From assembly GCA_017399445.1 (NCBI GenBank), contig JAFQCM010000105.1, positions 1 to 64,000 on the forward strand: a stretch of 64,000 nucleotides of DNA, written 5' to 3'. A program made the position numbers and the translations under genes. Below the pieces are notes generated by a model that was not told the DNA's origin, made no database searches, and worked only from the letters and a program-made list of their open reading frames with translations. This DNA is from Lachnospiraceae bacterium (GTDB lineage: Bacteria; Bacillota; Clostridia; Lachnospirales; Lachnospiraceae). This document shows positions 63,065-64,000 of this stretch, one piece after another. How positions within the stretch are numbered: the first letter of the stretch is position 1; every line of letters starts with the position of its first letter.

Positions 63065-63747
63065 ATGAATGAAAGAAAACAAAAGAGTATATTTATCATG
63101 CTTATGGCAGGAATAATTATATGCATGCTCCAAGGGATTTGGAAAAATGCAGAATTAAGTGTTGCTGCTAAAGCATGTAATGAAGAAGCATACGTACAGA
63201 TAACCCACACATTAAATAGTAATAACGATGTTGCAAATAGTGATTTATTAAAATTCCAGATAGCGTCATAAGCATTGGATATTCTGCATTTTGTAATTGA
63301 AAGCCGTCATCTACACTGGCACTAACTACTACAGTAACCCAAGTACCAACCAAAACAGTTCAAATTATTACCGAAAAAAATCACCAAAACATATGGCAAT
63401 AAAGCATTTCAGCTAAACGTAAAAACCAATGGTGATGGAAAATTCACTTAAGTTGTTGGAAATAAAAACATCGTAACAGTATATAAAACTCGAAAAGTAA
63501 CAATAAAAGGATGTGGTAAAACTACCATTACAATCAAAGCCTACGGTTATCTTCTGCAATATTCTACAAACAAAAATCTAAGAATAGCAGAAGTATGGAC
63601 ATTAAAAGCAACAAAACAACTTCAAAGAAAATTACAAACCTTAAAAAGGGAAAAACATACTATGTAAGAATCTGTGCATACAAGAATTCCAATGGACAAA
63701 AGGTGTATGGTAACTATAGTAATGTAAAAAAATTTAAAATAAAATAA
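63065..63747 (+). pseudogene. Decayed surface protein gene with Ig-like and Fn3 remnants
   Basis: ATG 63065 opens a frame with a signal peptide, but it stops at 63271. Downstream, fragments in different frames read as an Ig-like domain (ITKTYGNKAFQLNVKTNGDGKF, GNKNIVTV) and an Fn3-like end (LKKGKTYYVRICAYKNSNGQ) like the C-terminus of the gene at 61019. At least one stop and two frame changes are present. Confidence 0.7.
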
Positions 63748-63775
63748 GACGAGAAAGAAGAATGGGGGCTTAACT

Positions 63776-64000
63776 ATGAGAAAAAAGATAATATCTGCAT
63801 TTTTAGTGGGAGTATTAGGTTTTTGTAACTGTTCTCCGGCTTTAGCTATGGAAAATCAGGAGAGCAGGGTAGTTTCGAATGAAACTCCTGTAAAAATAGA
63901 ACAGGAAAAACAAGTTTGGGAAGAGATGGTAACTTCTGAAATGCCATGTGATATGGGGGATTTGGGAGTTGAAGAGAAGGAAATGATTGGTACTGGGCAT
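63776..64000 (+). CDS. Start of a secreted protein, cut by the window end
   Basis: ATG 63776 follows a weak GGGGGCT site and encodes a signal peptide (MRKKIISAFLVGVLGF... ALAM) and an acidic start of the mature protein. The frame is open to the window end. It belongs to the cluster of surface or secreted protein genes at the right end. Confidence 0.65.
   Translation, partial: MRKKIISAFLVGVLGFCNCSPALAMENQESRVVSNETPVKIEQEKQVWEEMVTSEMPCDMGDLGVEEKEMIGTGH

Overview
The window comes from a low-GC, spore-forming Firmicute, most likely an anaerobic clostridium of the Lachnospiraceae type. The basis is the AT-rich sequence, Gram-positive signal peptides and lipoboxes, a SipL-like spore morphogenesis protein, the hrcA-grpE-dnaK-dnaJ operon with a CIRCE element, a Tex protein, BspA-like and Ig-like surface proteins, and several Agr-type peptide signalling loci. 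No rRNA, tRNA, CRISPR array or intact insertion sequence was recognised.

Housekeeping blocks. At 7.4-10.3 kb an ACT-domain protein, homoserine dehydrogenase and a phosphoglycerate-mutase-like protein form a threonine-branch operon. At 11.7-16.1 kb lie tex and a glnK-amt ammonium operon with a leader that can fold into a terminator. At 18.8-23.8 kb is the HrcA/CIRCE heat-shock operon. At 31.4-41.2 kb are a MATE exporter, a Bce-type RR/HK/ABC module and a MacAB-like export module, followed by a divergent AraC regulator. At 42.4-47.9 kb are ddl, murF, plsC, a small lipoprotein and sipL.

The striking content is four Agr-like LytTR/GHKL signalling modules in about 50 kb. Module A (3.3-7.2 kb: secreted protein, unknown gene, agrD, agrB, regulator, kinase) is decaying. 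Its secreted-protein gene has an in-frame stop, its AgrB stops before the catalytic residues, and a 14-bp tandem duplication shifts the kinase out of frame at its C-terminus. Module B (24.0-29.7 kb: regulator, kinase, agrD, agrB, subtilase, Ig-like protein) looks intact. Module C (48.7-52.9 kb) has kinase and regulator on the minus strand, divergent from agrB, agrD and a secreted protein. Module D (53.1-59.2 kb) has regulator and kinase but no visible agrB/agrD; it is followed by a small secreted protein, a lipoprotein gene with a premature TGA, two ABC-2 permeases and an ABC ATPase. Three of the agrD genes encode only 47-60 residues and are easily missed. Modules A and B share a promoter-like element (CGGCACAAT at the -35 position), and C and D each have direct repeats about two helical turns apart upstream of their target genes.

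Other notable content: a family of dispersed palindromic repeats bounded by GTAACAGTTCAGC/GCTGAACTGTTAC; a second repeat family at 7.2 and 18.6 kb; two transposase remnants (47.9-48.6 kb and 60.0-60.3 kb); and a right end (60.8-64 kb) with a CHAP/C-type-lectin secreted protein next to decayed surface-protein genes.
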